Source of the DNA: Cryptomeria japonica
Taxonomy: Eukaryota; Streptophyta; Pinopsida; Cupressales; Cupressaceae
Assembly: GCF_030272615.1 (NCBI RefSeq)
Contig: NC_081406.1
Span: forward strand, 183,643,770 to 183,707,769
Direction: 5' to 3'
Length of the DNA stretch: 64,000 nt
Shown piece after piece: positions 47,908-59,840 of this stretch (position 1 is its first letter; each line of letters opens with the position of its first letter). The translations under genes were made by a program, and so were the position numbers. The notes under the pieces are model-generated. The model was not told the DNA's origin, did not search any database, and saw nothing but the letters and a program-made list of their open reading frames with translations.

Positions 47908-48967
47908 TGTGATACCTGCAGTTGCAACACAAAACACTCAATAGATCATTACAAGCATGGTTAGCAAATTTAAAACAAAGAAAGATAAAACCATGGCAAA
48001 GCAATCTATCGCCTCCTAAGAGATGCGAGTGTGGATTTGCTCTTAGATCTGGATAAGGAAATTCCAGTGACTTGGCTACATTTAGATGGAGGATTTGAAA
48101 TAATAATGATGCAATTAAGCTAGAAAAGAAAATGATTAAGCTACATGATTCAACAATTATGCTAGAAAATGATCAAATTAGGCTAGAACTAAGATGCAAT
48201 TGCCTATAATAACAATTCTCAAATGATATGCTAAGAGATACTATGCCTATAGTAACAATGCCTAAAATGCAAATGAGATGGGATCATTATTGCTCCAAAA
48301 TGGGGGCTATTTATAGGATTTCCAAGGCCAGGGGTGAGGTGGCAGGAATCAATGGTCAAGATTGAGTCTGAAGATATCAATGGTGAAATTGGAGGAGGTT
48401 GGAAAAGAGTTTGGAGGAAAGGGGACATTTGCCATCTCTATGGTGACAAGTGTTAAGGGGCTTCCAAGAGAGGGTACATGTGGCCCAAGAATACCATATG
48501 TCTCAAGGGGAGAGTATCCACACCATAGGAGGTTAGGATATGGAGGTTAGGATGTGCAAGATAGGATAGGGCTGGTTAAACCCAAGGTTAAGTGGAATGG
48601 GTTAGGTTTAGAAGTGGTTAGGTTAGGTGGTTAGAAGTTAGGAGGCATGTGGGTAATTTGAATTTAAAAATTTAAATAATAGGAAAAGACTAATTAATTC
48701 TCAACAACTCATAAATTGATTTGTTTTAATTAATTAGAAGATAAGAAGAAATGAATTTAAATGGGGAGGAATTAATTACTTTGAATTAATTAATCAAAGG
48801 GGAATATTGAAATGAACCTATTAAATAAATCCTTAGATTTATTAATAAGTAGATGAGTGGAAGAATTTAATCAAATTGCTAATGAATTCAATTAAAGTGG
48901 GAAGGAGGATTAATTAAATAATTGCTTATTCAATTAATTATCGTCAGACCATTTTTAGGTGTATACA
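47908..48967 (-). mobile_element. 3' LTR of gypsy copy 2, right arm of a palindrome
   Basis: Minus strand TGTATACACCTAAAAATGG to CTGCAGGTATCACA, taking the outer end as 47908. TATA box CCTATAAATAG on the minus strand at 48307-48317. A polypurine tract at 48968-48981 links it to the gag-protease unit on the right. Confidence 0.78.
48307..48317 (-). promoter_or_regulatory. TATA box in gypsy LTR
   Basis: CCTATAAATAG on the minus strand, mirrored by CTATAAATAT at 47783 in the facing LTR. Confidence 0.55.
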
Positions 48968-48981
48968 TTTTACCCCTCTTA
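48968..48981 (-). other. Polypurine tract of gypsy copy 2
   Basis: Minus strand TAAGAGGGGTAAAA directly before the LTR start. Same form as the tract at 25325-25338. Confidence 0.78.
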
Positions 48982-48989
48982 GAAGCGAG

Positions 48990-49800
48990 GTGTGATGACG
49001 CATTGATTCAAACAATAATCTCATTTTTATGATGATATTGGTTTGATAGGATGCCCCAGACATTGATTGACTTTTCTGTAGGTATGCGGACATTGTTGAT
49101 CTTTTGTTGAAATTCTTCATCCTTGTATAGCCACTGTAGTACATCTTTGTCTTTTGTTTGCTCTGATAAGGTCCCAACACTAACAAATTCTCCATCAAAC
49201 ATCAAAAGATGTTTCACAATTGGTTGTTGTTTAGAGTTTGATGGTTTTCCAAAGGATTTAGGAGAAAGTGGTATTTGTGATATTGAATATTCTCCATTCC
49301 CTCAATCTCTTAGTTGCATTTGTTTTTTCATACTTGACAAAATAGAGGTAAATGATTTTTCCTTGGATTGTGTGTTCGAAGATGATGCCTCCCTATTATA
49401 AGGAACAATGACTTCTTGAACTGGTTTAAGATTACTGCAATACTAAAATGGATTTGAATCTGTTGAGATCATGATTTCCTGCCCATTGTAAGGAAACTTT
49501 AAGCATTGATGATATGTTGATGGAACAACTTGTATGTCATGTATCTAGGGTCTTCCCAAGAGTATGTTGTATGATAAGTCCAAGTCTAGAACTTGGCATG
49601 TTGTGTCTTTCTGCAAAGGTCCCACTCTGATGGGTAACATCACAATTCCTTTAGAGGAACGTTCTTCTTTATCATAGGCTTTAATGGTGATCTTTTTTGG
49701 GGGATCAAGTGCATCTTCTAAATAACCTAGAGCACGGACAAGACTCAAAGAGCAAATGTTTAAGCCAACTCCTCCATCTATTAGGAGACGTTTAACTCAT
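48990..49800 (-). pseudogene. Gypsy copy 2 protease, then abrupt end without RT
   Basis: The protease region (49748-49545) includes DPPKKITIKAYDKEERSSKG and VLDLDLSYNILLGRP, and the stretch before it reads LIDGGVGLNIC. After WIH-type sequence and AVPSTYHQ-like residues, the frame 49217-49008 (MKHLLMFDGEFVSVGTLSEQ) ends about 40 bp before the polypurine tract. No RT, RNase H or integrase lies between protease and LTR, so this unit is internally deleted or non-autonomous. Confidence 0.82.
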
Positions 49801-51730
49801 TTCTTATGAATGATGCCTTCGATATGCAAGGGAGCATAATGGGGATGTTGCAAGGACATGTCATCTTCTTCAGTGAATGATAAGCAATGAGGGGTTGTGA
49901 GGTGTCCTACCATGGTTTCGAATTGATCGATATCAAGATCTTTGGACATTGTTGTATCTACTAATGCTCGTTCAATAATTTCTTTGTGTGAAGGTGAAAG
50001 CTTTAAAAGTTCTAAGATGGATATTTGTGCGGGTGTTTTCTACAATTGATCCACTAGATTGTATTGTTTTGCAGTGGATGACGTGTTTGTTATAGGACCC
50101 GACAAAACAACTTTGGATTTTCTTCTTGTGAGAAGGTTCTTGCTTTTGCTTTTCTTTAACTACAATCACATTTACCATATTATCATATGTATGAGCGTAG
50201 TTTACCTTCACTTTACCCTTACCATTATTTGTTGTTGATGATTCACCTTTCTCATAGTTTGGAAGTAGAGTTTTAAAAGATGTATTAGATTCATTTGTTG
50301 TCTGTCCATCCACAGTTATTGCTCCATTATCAATCAAATCTTGAATGACATGTTTCAACCACTGACAATTATCTGTGTGATGTCCCTTGTTTCGATGGAA
50401 ATCGCAATAATGGTTCATTCCACCAAAGTGGTTTTATTTGAGGTTCGTAGTTCCTTTCTTCTGGCAAAGTAATCAATTTATTTGTGAGAAGTGTCTTTAG
50501 TGCTGATCCAAGGGGTTCACCAATGTTTGTAAATTGCCTTCGAAATAAATTTTTGATAGTTACTTTTTGGTGATGGTTGTTTTGTTGAGCCGTTGTTGAG
50601 TGAGTGGATAAATTAAAAACTGGTTGCTTTGGTTTCACATTGTTGTTATCCAATATTCCATCATTGATGACATTTCGATTTCTATTCCAAAACTTTGGCT
50701 TATTATTGTGGTTGTTGTTAGGAGGATGGACTCCTTCTTTGTATATTTTCAACTCACCTTTCTTTATCATGGCTTCCTTCATTCTGATTCCATTATCAAT
50801 CATCTTTCCAAAAATTTGATTTCCTTGCATTTTTAGATAATAACTCATTTGATCATTTAGGTTGTCGATGAATATGTCCATTTTTTCATACTTTGGCACT
50901 ATATGAGGATATCCTGAAGCTAACCATCTCCATTGCTGTAAAAATGTCATGAAAGGTTCTCCACCCTTTTGTTTGGCATTCCATAGGTCTAGCATTGTTA
51001 CTTCATGTTGTATGTTGTAAGAGTATTAAGAAACAATCTTATCCACCAACTCTAAGAATGATTAGATTCTAGGTGGAAGTTTGGAGAACCATTTCATAGC
51101 TAGTCCAGTTAAGCTTTTCAAAAATAATCTAATCAAGTAGGTATCCTCATGTGCAAACTCCATACTCATTGTGCAAAATTATCGTATATGATCTTGAGGG
51201 TCAATGCTTCCATCATATTTTTCGTATCTAGGAGTTTCACAACCTATAGGAAATGGTATCATGTTTAGATTTCCACCAAATGGATAAGGACAGATTTCTT
51301 GAAGTGAATATCTTCTAACATTTCCTCTCTGCATATCTTGAATTTGTGTCTGCAGTGTTTGTATTTATTATGTGAGAGTTGTGATAGGATTATCAACATG
51401 ATTTGTTCTTGCATAACCATGATTTTGTATTCTAGGAGGATCTGGATCTCTTTTTGTTTCATCTCTAGCCCTTCTTGTATCTTCATTGGATTGAAAGTTA
51501 TTTAGAATTTATACGTCATCTCTTTGGGGCATGTAAGTTTCCTCATTGGTTCTGGTATTACTAGGAATTGATGTGTCATTCATTTTGAGACAAAAAATAT
51601 CCTCATATTTTTCATTATTAGGTGGAGGGTCACTTTTATTTTGCATCAATTTGTTCACATCAAAATCTTGGGGGAGTGTAGCACCAGATTTTGCTAACAT
51701 TAGGAAATATTTTTCTTTTTCTCCCTCCAA
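49801..51730 (-). pseudogene. gag: Gypsy copy 2 gag
   Basis: From 51730 the N-terminus reads MEGEKEKYFLMLAKSGATLP. The gag body follows (AMKWFSKLPPRI, then EPFMTFLQQWRWLASGYPHI in 50995-50369), then the variant knuckle YCDFHRNKGHHTDNCQWLKH with CX2HX4HX4C intact (50418-49972). Stops and frame changes separate the pieces (for example near 51070 and 51360). The variant knuckle followed by LKHxIQDLID is typical of Tat-type plant gypsy gag. Confidence 0.85.
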
Positions 51731-52508
51731 TCATTTCTGCAAAAATTTATCGAATTGAGGATTTTTTTGATGTTTCTGATATTTTGTTCTATTATTTCTC
51801 CTTCAACTTTTATTTCATCTTCATGTTCCATGGTTCTATTCTCTTTGGTTATTTCCAATGTTTGATTTCCATCTCTGCAATTTTTCGTCGATGAGCTCTA
51901 GTTAGAATGGGCATACACGTGTGTTAGATATTGTGCTAGAATTCAATTATCCAAAAAGTTGTTTTGATAAGTGATCAATTGTTAATGTAGATGCGATATA
52001 GAGATATGACACGAAAAGATGATTCAAGTTTTAAAAGTTTACAAGTGTTTCGATCTTCGATTGTGGAGTGCAATGATGATGATTTCATAAAAATCAAGTC
52101 CAATAGGAACGATATATCCTACGATGTGGGACAAGATTATTCTAACCAAGCATTGTAGTTTCGTGGTAAAGGATGATAGATCCTGATGAGAAACTATGTT
52201 TGAGTTATCTGTTTATCAAAGAGAGTGATAATGCACTTTGAGATGTTTAGATTTGAATTTGTTGAATGTGAGCACTTGAAAATCTTGAGGTGTTTATGTC
52301 TAAAGTCTGATTTGACAAATGATAACTTGACCAAGCGAACAAAGGAGACAATCTAAGCACAAAATGACAAAGAACGGGTGTTTATGATTACTGTAAATTG
52401 ACCGAGCAAATATGACGAAACTGAAAAAGATGTACAAGAAGACAAGTTTGGACCAACAGAGATAGAAATTTGTACGATAGTTTAAGCAGCCTCAGACAAC
52501 AATACATA
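51731..52508 (-). other. Leader of gypsy copy 2
   Basis: Non-coding, similar to 58900-59500 of copy 3 (for example GATATATCC...GTTTCGTG(G/A)TAAAGGAT). It is cut off at 52509 where copia LTR sequence starts, so its PBS and 5' LTR are missing. Confidence 0.65.
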
Positions 52509-52942
52509 TGTTGGCATTTGTGCAGAGTATGTTGACATGATGATATTATGTTGTCATTGATGTCAATATGTTGGAGAGTGAATAGGCAATATGCTGAAAT
52601 GTGAACCTGTACAATGTGGTAAACCAGCATATATGCAAACAAGTGAACAAGTATATTGAAGACTAAACGGTTGGCAAAGAGAACCGGTATAGTGGTATAA
52701 ACCGGTATATTGTGCAATAGGTGAAGTGGCATGTTGTCCAAGAGAACCGGTATGATGAAATGTGAACCGGCATATGGAATGTTTTCTATGAAGACTTAAT
52801 ATGGTATGACTACTGGTTGGTAGTCTTAGCTTAAGGGTTTTCGATTGAAGTGTTCCAAGCCTGTGTGATTCAACCAATGACATCATGTGATGAGTTATAA
52901 TTGTAATAAGGATCAAATCATGGTGCCATGTCAGCCTTGTGT
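52509..52942 (+). mobile_element. Truncated copia LTR (first ~430 bp)
   Basis: Starts TGTTGGCATTTGTGCAGAG and follows the solo LTR 2462-3959 up to the CCATGTCA(G/T)CCTTGTG position (about 2826 there), then stops. It contains the GTGAACCGGTA box array. Confidence 0.75.
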
Positions 52943-52953
52943 TAGCATTTCAC

Positions 52954-52963
52954 AAAGGGAGAT
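52954..52963 (+). other. Polypurine tract before the copia LTR
   Basis: AAAGGGAGAT directly precedes TGTTGGCATTCC. A purine tract before this LTR, with a PBS after it, means the LTR is flanked by internal sequence on both sides. Confidence 0.65.
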
Positions 52964-54331
52964 TGTTGGCATTCCAGAAGTATGTTTTGATAAGTATAAA
53001 GATGTCGGTAAGTGACACAAAATGAATGAAAATGAAGGGGAGTAATATGTTATTCAATGGGCAACTATTACTGAGTTAGACAGTGATGAGATCTTGTTGT
53101 TTTGATTGTTTTGATATCCTATATATGAGTATTCAAAGACTGAACAAGAAGGAGAAAAGATTTCAAGCTATATAATTAGTTAAGGTTTGATACTGTTCTA
53201 TGTTACCGAGCAAGATGCTAGTCGGTAAACCTTAAGGTTATCGCTATCAGTTAAAGAAGGCAAAATATCTACCGAGTGAGGTTCGGTATTTACCAAGTAA
53301 CAACCGAGTAATAACAGAATGCATTGGATGGATAAAAGCATTATTAAATGAAAGATGCCAATGAGTTGGAGATGTATAAATGATTGGTATGTTGTGAAAG
53401 AAGTTTGTTGAAGATCTACGACAATGAAAATACAGGAGTTAGATCTACAGCGCAGATTGAATGGTCATAACTTAGCACAAGTTCCAAGGAAGGAATACAA
53501 GTTCCAAGGCAAGATACAACATTTTCAGATCGAAAGATACAATGAACCTAGTCAAGTTTAAAGATCTGATGGCTAAGATTGATCATGGGAAATGTGATCA
53601 AGGAGATTAAGCGGTGAGGAATTATTTATAAATAAGAAATTGTTGATGAACAATGTATGTGGGCAAATAGAAGAACAGTGATACTACAGTAGTGATCACC
53701 GAGCACAGAAGATTGAAGATCTGATTAAAGAATAGATTGAGAAGCCCAACAAGAAGCAAGATAAGTCTTATGACAAGATTATCTTGAGTACATTGAGCAC
53801 ATAGAATCTGCTTTAGCATTTCAAATGTGAAGTTGCAGATATACTTTATACTGTTATTTATTTTGTAAGTGATAGGAAATCTCTTAACTGAGTGGACCTA
53901 ACAGTCTTATTTGTAAATCCTCTAACAAGGTAACATTATGAATGAGTGGTTGAAATCCTTTGACAAGGTCACTTCTAACAAAGTGAAAGACTCTAACAAT
54001 TCTGAGGGAAATCCCTTAACTGGGTCACATCTAGCAATGTGTTTATGTAATCTATAACAGGAATGGCTTTTAACCGAGCATACTCTAGAAGGGTATATTT
54101 CTCAGTGGGTTCGAAATCCCATAGTGGTTTTTCCCTATTTGGGTTTCCACGTTAAATCTTGTGTTAAATGTGTTATGATGTTTTAAGTGTATCTGTTTAT
54201 GAGTTTGAATGATTTACAGTCATAGTTGCATAGCAGTAAAGGCTACTGAGGTTGAATCTGATAAATATATTGCATAGTGAGTTTTTATGATTCACCACCC
54301 CCCCCACCCCCCCCCTCTCATTTTATTAACA
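52964..54331 (+). mobile_element. Copia LTR of the plus-strand element
   Basis: 1,368 bp, TGTTGGCATTCCAGAAG to TTATTAACA, followed by a PBS. TATA box ATTTATAAATAAG at 53624-53636. The 3' part has a long C-rich run (54293-54316) before CTCTCA, equivalent to the CCCCCCTCTCAG of the other copia LTRs. Arrays of ACCGAGTAA boxes lie at 53215-53320. Confidence 0.82.
53624..53636 (+). promoter_or_regulatory. TATA box of the plus-strand copia LTR
   Basis: ATTTATAAATAAG, about 660 bp into the LTR. Confidence 0.5.
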
Positions 54332-54333
54332 AT

Positions 54334-54345
54334 TGGTATCAGAGC
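54334..54345 (+). other. Primer binding site (tRNA-Met type)
   Basis: TGGTATCAGAGC two bases after the LTR end at 54331. Confidence 0.9.
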
Positions 54346-54395
54346 TTTGGACTCCAGAAGAAAAAGTTTAAAGGTACTTGAGGAAATATCCGAAG

Positions 54396-55335
54396 ATGTA
54401 TAAAAGGGATGCACCAAAGCTGAACAAGTCTAGTTTCTCCACATGGCAGAAAAGGATGAAGTTGCACTTATCACAAATTGGAGAATATGCAATATATTAT
54501 CTGGAGAATGATTACAGTGCACCTAGCACCTACCCGATGACAATGGAAGAGATAAAGGAAAAGCAAGAGCATATTCAAGCAATGATTGAGATTAATATCA
54601 GCATTAACTGACTCAGAGTTTAATGATCTAGAAGGCTACACTGATGCCAAAGCAATGTGGAACAAGCTTATATCTGTGTATGGTGGTGATGAACATGTTC
54701 AGAGAGAAAAAGTAGATAGTCTAAGAGGTCAACTTGAATCCATGAGAATGAATGAAGGTGAGAACATAACCCAATATAGTATAAGGTTAAAGGAAACTGT
54801 CAATCAAATCAAAGGAGTAGGAGCAACTATTGAAGAAAAGGATGTAACAAGTAAGTTGCTCAAAATATTTCGACCTGCTTATGCCATTTGAGTCTTTGTG
54901 ATCAATGAATTAAGGTCTATACCAAACATGTCAGTCTCTTTGGATGCTACTATTGGTAAGCTACATGCATTTGAGTTAAGTAATTTTGATAATAGTGGGT
55001 CTTCGGTAAATAAAGTTGAATGTGCATTCAGTACTTTTCTTCTTGGTGAATCTGATGATTACAATGATAGAATGTATAAGTATACTGAAGGAAATCACAG
55101 TGGAGCAAGTGAGAGATTTCGCAAAAACATGGAAGAGGTACACAAACCATATGAGGAAATCAGAAAGCAAGAAGAGTTTGAAGAATTATTAGCCAGAAGG
55201 TTACCAAGAGGCAAAGGTAAGTATAAAGGAAAGTTACCTTTAAAATGTTTTAACTGTGATAGAATAGGACATATGGCTTCTAACTGTCCTAACAAAGAAT
55301 CTAGTGAAAAGAGAGAATACCGAGATGATAGATAA
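54396..55335 (+). pseudogene. gag: Ty1/copia gag, plus-strand element
   Basis: ATG 54396 gives MYKRDAPKLNKSSFSTWQKR. A frame change near 54590 leads into ALTDSEFNDLEGYTDAKAMW and VYGGDEHVQREKVDSLRGQL (UBN2-type gag). The same frame then runs to the end of the element, broken by TGA at 54889-54891 and TAA at 55333. The zinc knuckle CFNCDRIGHMASNCP (about 55248-55292) keeps all four CX2CX4HX4C ligands. About 50 bp downstream of the PBS. Confidence 0.9.
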
Positions 55336-56253
55336 AAAAACAATCAATACAGAGGACACTGAGACTTTATAAGGAGAGATAGAAAGACATGCCTAGTAGC
55401 TGATGAGGAATCCAATGATGACAAATCTGATGAGACTGAGACTGAGGAAGTTGTATATGTGGCTATCAAAGATGGATCAAATGAAGAAAGGTATGAGGAA
55501 AAAGCCTTGATATCTCACATAAATAAAAATGATTCTTGGATCATAGATAGTGGATACTCACATCACATGGCAGGTGATAAACACAAGTTTGTTAAATGAG
55601 AAGACTATGATGGAGGTTATGTAAGATTTGGTAATGATGCACCATGTCTAGTGAAAGGTAAAGGTTCTATCACACTTCTTGACAATGATAAATGTGATGA
55701 TGTATACTGGGTTGAAGGTTTGAAATACAATTTGTTGAGTGTAGCACAGCTAAACAATACAGGATACGGAATAGAATTTCAGAAAGGAAGTGTCAAAGTT
55801 CATGACAAACATGGAAAGTTGGTTGCTACCGGGACACAAACAAAAGGTAATACATTTCATCTTGACTCAACTCAGAATAATTGTCTATATGCTAAAATAG
55901 AAGATACCTGGTTATGGCATAAAAGGTTTTGTCATGTAAATTTTGATAACCTGATCAAAATAAGTAAGAAGCACCGAGTAAGAGGTCTACCAAGCTTGGA
56001 AAAACCTGAGAAAACAATATGCTGAGGATGCCAGATGGGTAAGATGACAAAGTCAAGCTTTACTAGTAAGTCCTACACTTCTAAAGGAATTTTAGATCTT
56101 GTGCACACTGATCTCTGTGGCCCTATGAAAGTTCAAACTTATTATGGTGATAAATACTTTATATTATTTGTGGATGATTACTCAAGGATGATGTCAGTTA
56201 TGTTTTTAAAAGAGAAATCAGAAGCCTTTCAAATGTTCAAACATTTCAATTAA
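55336..56253 (+). pseudogene. pol: Ty1/copia protease and integrase N-terminal half
   Basis: In the same frame as gag: protease WIIDSGYSHHMAGD (about 55535-55580; DSGC has become DSGY), then a TGA in FVK*EDYDGG, then the open part 55651-56025 with LLSVAQLNNTGYG and the zinc module WLWHKRFCHVNFDNL. TGA at 56023 is followed by GCQMGKM, LVHTDLCGPM (first integrase Asp) and FVDDYSRMM. The frame ends at 56253, exactly where minus-strand gypsy sequence begins, so integrase is cut and RT is absent. Confidence 0.9.
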
Positions 56254-57210
56254 TTTATGTTGGATCTGTGGTTGAGCATTTGTAGGTTTTCCATATGATT
56301 TAGGTGAAAGTGGTAAATTATGCAAAGAGAACTTCCCCATTCCTTCATCATTTAATTTGACCTTTTTCTCAAAGTTATGCCATAATATCTCTTGAGTTTC
56401 CTTGGTGGGATAGACTGCTTCTCTATTATGTGGAATCCTTGCATCTTGTGTTGGTTTTAGATTATTACAATATTGGTTGGAGTCTGTTGATATAGTGATT
56501 TCTTATCCATTATGAGGAAATTTAACACACTAATGGTATGTAGAAGGAACTGCTTGCATGTCATGAATCCATGATCTTCCCAAAAGAATATTATAAGATA
56601 GATTCAAATCTAGAACCTAGCACAATCTATCTCTTTCTATTGGTCCTATTTTGATTGGCAATACCACAGTCCCTTTGGAAGAATGCTCTTCCTCATCAGA
56701 AGCCTTGATAGTTATTTTCTTCTTTGGATCCACTGCATTCTCTAAATATCCCAAAGCCTTTATTAAACTTAATGCACAAATATTAAAGCCAACTCCACCA
56801 TCTATGAGTACGCATTTGACACAGGTTGTATGAATGGTGACTTCAATATGTAGGGGAGCATTGTGAGAATGTTGTAAGGATACGTCATCATTTTCAGAAA
56901 AACATAAGTAATGAGGGGCTATGAGGTGTCCCACCATGTTTTGGAATTGATCTACATACAGGTCTTTTGAGACTGTTGTTTCTGCTAGAGCTTTCTCCAA
57001 TATTTCCTTATGCATAGGTGAAACTTTTAGGAGCTCCAAAATTGATATTTGGGCAAGTATCTTTGGTAATTGTTCCACTAAGTTGTATTGTCTTGAAGTG
57101 GATGTTGATTCATTCGTTGTACCCGGAAATGTAACCTTTGTTTTGCTTCTAGTAATGGCATTGATCGGTTCTGAAGGTGTTTTGTCTTTGAAAATGATGA
57201 CATTTACCAC
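56254..57210 (-). pseudogene. Gypsy copy 3 protease, 3' part truncated
   Basis: 57210-56617 holds the linker (PKILAQISILELLKVSPMHK) and protease LIDGGVGFNICALSLIKALG with KKKITIKASDEEEHSSKG. The sequence continues with stops to 56254, aligned roughly with 49220 of copy 2, and there meets the truncated copia. RT and integrase are absent. Confidence 0.82.
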
Positions 57211-58865
57211 ATCATCATAAGTGTAAGTATAGTTTACCTTGGCTTTGCCCTTGTCATCTTTTGGTTTAGACTATTCACCTTTTTCATAATTTGGGAGCAG
57301 AGTTTTGAATGCTAGATGTGATTCATTTGTTTTATGGTCATCCATGGTGATAGTTCCATTATCAATTAAGTCTTGAATAAGGTGCTTTAGGCTTTGACAA
57401 TCATTGGTTTGATGTCCTTTGTTTCGATGATAGTTGCAAAAATGATTGTCATTCCACCAATTCAGTTTGACTTGAGGCTCATAGTTTCTTGCTTCTGGTA
57501 AGGTAATCAATTTATTCGCAAGAAGAGTCTTTAAAGTTGATTCCAATGGTTCTCCAATGTTTGTGAATTTCCTGCGGGGATTGGAGATGAAAGACTTGGG
57601 TTTACTGTTCTCTTGATTGTTGTTGTTTGGTGCTTGGCTTGATAAATTAAAAATTGGTTGTTGTTTGGCATCATTGTTATCATCATTTCCTCCATTGGTA
57701 ATGTTTCTATTCTTGGACCATAATTTAGGTTTGCCATTGTTATTGTTACCATTGTTGTTGTTGTTGTGATTGTTGTTATAGGAATTGTTGTAGAGTTTTA
57801 TCTCCCCCTTCTTTACCATTGCATCTTCTATCTTTAGACCATTTTAAATCATTTTTGCGAAACTAGGAGGACACTACATTTTATGTCTATAACTCATTTC
57901 ACTGGTAAGGTTGTCAATGAATATGTCTATTTTCTCTTCATCTGGTACATCTATTGGATACCTATTAAACAATTGTCTCCATTGTTGTAGAAAAACCATG
58001 AAAGGTTCACCATTCTTTTGTTTGATATTGCATAGGTATATCATTGTTATCTCATTTATTATGTTATAGGAGTATTGTGAGATGAATCTATTCATGAGTT
58101 CTTCAAAATATTTAATCCCAGATGGTAATCTTGAGAGCCATTTCATTGATTGTTCACTTAAAATTCTAGGAAATAGACGCATCAGGTAAGTTTCATTGTG
58201 TGCAAACTCCATACTCATAGTGAAAAAATCCCTGATATGATCTTGAGGATCAGATTTCCCATCATATTTATCGTATTTAGGGATTTCACAATGTTGTGGG
58301 AATGGTATCATGTTTAATTCTTGTCAAAAGGATATGGACAGATATCCTCCAATGAATATTTCTCGAAACTCGTTCCATTCTGCATATCATGTATTTGTTG
58401 TTGCAAAGTTTGCATTTGTTGAGTGAGACTTAATAGAGGATTGTCAACACGAGTTCTCCTTACATCCTCATAAGTTCTTCTATCACTTCGCTCCCATATT
58501 GTTTCATCTTGGTTTCTTGTATCATCATGGTCTCTTCTTGTTCTATCTCCTCTTGTTTCTTTGTGGTTCACTCAGTTTACATCATCGTCATTGTGGTCAT
58601 CATTGTTTTGATTGTGACTTGTTTCCGCTTCTTGTTTCAGACTTTCCATGTTAAATCCTTGTGGCAATTTTGCTCCTTAATTTGCCAACATTAGGATGTA
58701 CTTTTGTTTTTGCTTTTCCAGGAGTTTTTCCATTAGTTTGTCAAATCTAGAATCTTGTTCAAGGTCTCTAATGGTGTTATTGATTGCTTCTTCATCAACA
58801 TCTGTGTATACAAATGGTTGAAACATTGAATTTTCTTCTTCCATTTGTTTTTGTTGTCTTCTCAA
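57211..58865 (-). pseudogene. gag: Gypsy copy 3 gag
   Basis: The N-terminus at 58865 reads MRRQQKQMEEENSMFQPFVY. Then come an Arg/Asp-rich segment (58571-58314), the gag body 58311-57874 (QSMKWLSRLPSGIKYFEELM; EPFMVFLQQWRQLFNRYP) and the C-terminal part 57819-57271 with an Asn-rich run and the knuckle FCNYHRNKGHQTNDCQSLKH, ligands intact. Only a few stops separate the pieces, so this is the least decayed gypsy gag here. Confidence 0.87.
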
Positions 58866-59589
58866 TTGCTCGTGTTGAGATCTAGTCCAAACTAGTATAT
58901 GATTGATTTGAAACTTCCTAAGTTTTGATTTTTAAAATGTAACTCAATAGGTGATCATTGGTTTAGGAAGATAAGCTAAGCTGATTTGACCACCTCTATT
59001 AGTGCATTGTGATAAGGCATCTTTTTGTTGAAAAGCACGTGCTTGTAAAGTTTCTTCATCAAACTTTATTTTGTAACCACGTAAATAGTTATGAAAATGG
59101 TGTAGGAATGTTCTACGTTTCAACAAAATTTTGCAATTGATGTATAAGAATCTCCTCTTCTTCAAGATAGTCTTATAACTAGGTTTCCTTTTTTTGAGGC
59201 GATATCAAAAAGTCATATAAGCATCTAATGATTTTCAAGTTGTTTGATTCTAAAGTGAGTGCAATTTTGATTTTGATATAACCTAGGTCCAAATAGGAAT
59301 GATATATCCAAGATAATGAACAAAGGTTGATATGATCTAGTTTCGTGATAAAGGATTTGATGTATCCTGATAAGAAATTAATTATAATGTTGATTTTGCA
59401 CTTGAGATGACTGAATCAATAACTTGTTGAATGTTTATGCTTATGAAAACCTTTGGAAATAACCTATTTGATTGATAAACTTGATTGTTTGACTAGTTTG
59501 AAAATCTATTCTTGTTGAAAATGAATCTCCTCGAAAAAGGGTATTTGAAATTGATGTTGAAATTTTGCTTTGATATGAGGAAATGGTCG

Positions 59590-59840
59590 TTGTTGCAAAT
59601 GCGGGAAAACAAATGTGCTAGCCTGTTGAATAAAAGCATTGTCCTGCGCAACAAATGTGTTGTTCTGTTAATTAAAATCACTGCTATGTAGCTATAATAG
59701 TGTTAACCTAGGTCTTAAATGCGTTATTTCTGTTGCAAAAGCATTGTCCAATTTGACAAATGCATGATTCTATGTCTCAAATGCGTTGTACTATTGGGCA
59801 AAAGCATTGTCTTAATATGCAAAAGCATGATTCTGACTGT
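59590..59840 (+). repeat. Degenerate AAAAGCATTGTCC array
   Basis: About ten variants (AAAAGCATTGTCCT, AAATGCGTTGTACT, AAAAGCATGATTCT) at about 22-30 bp spacing. Confidence 0.75.
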
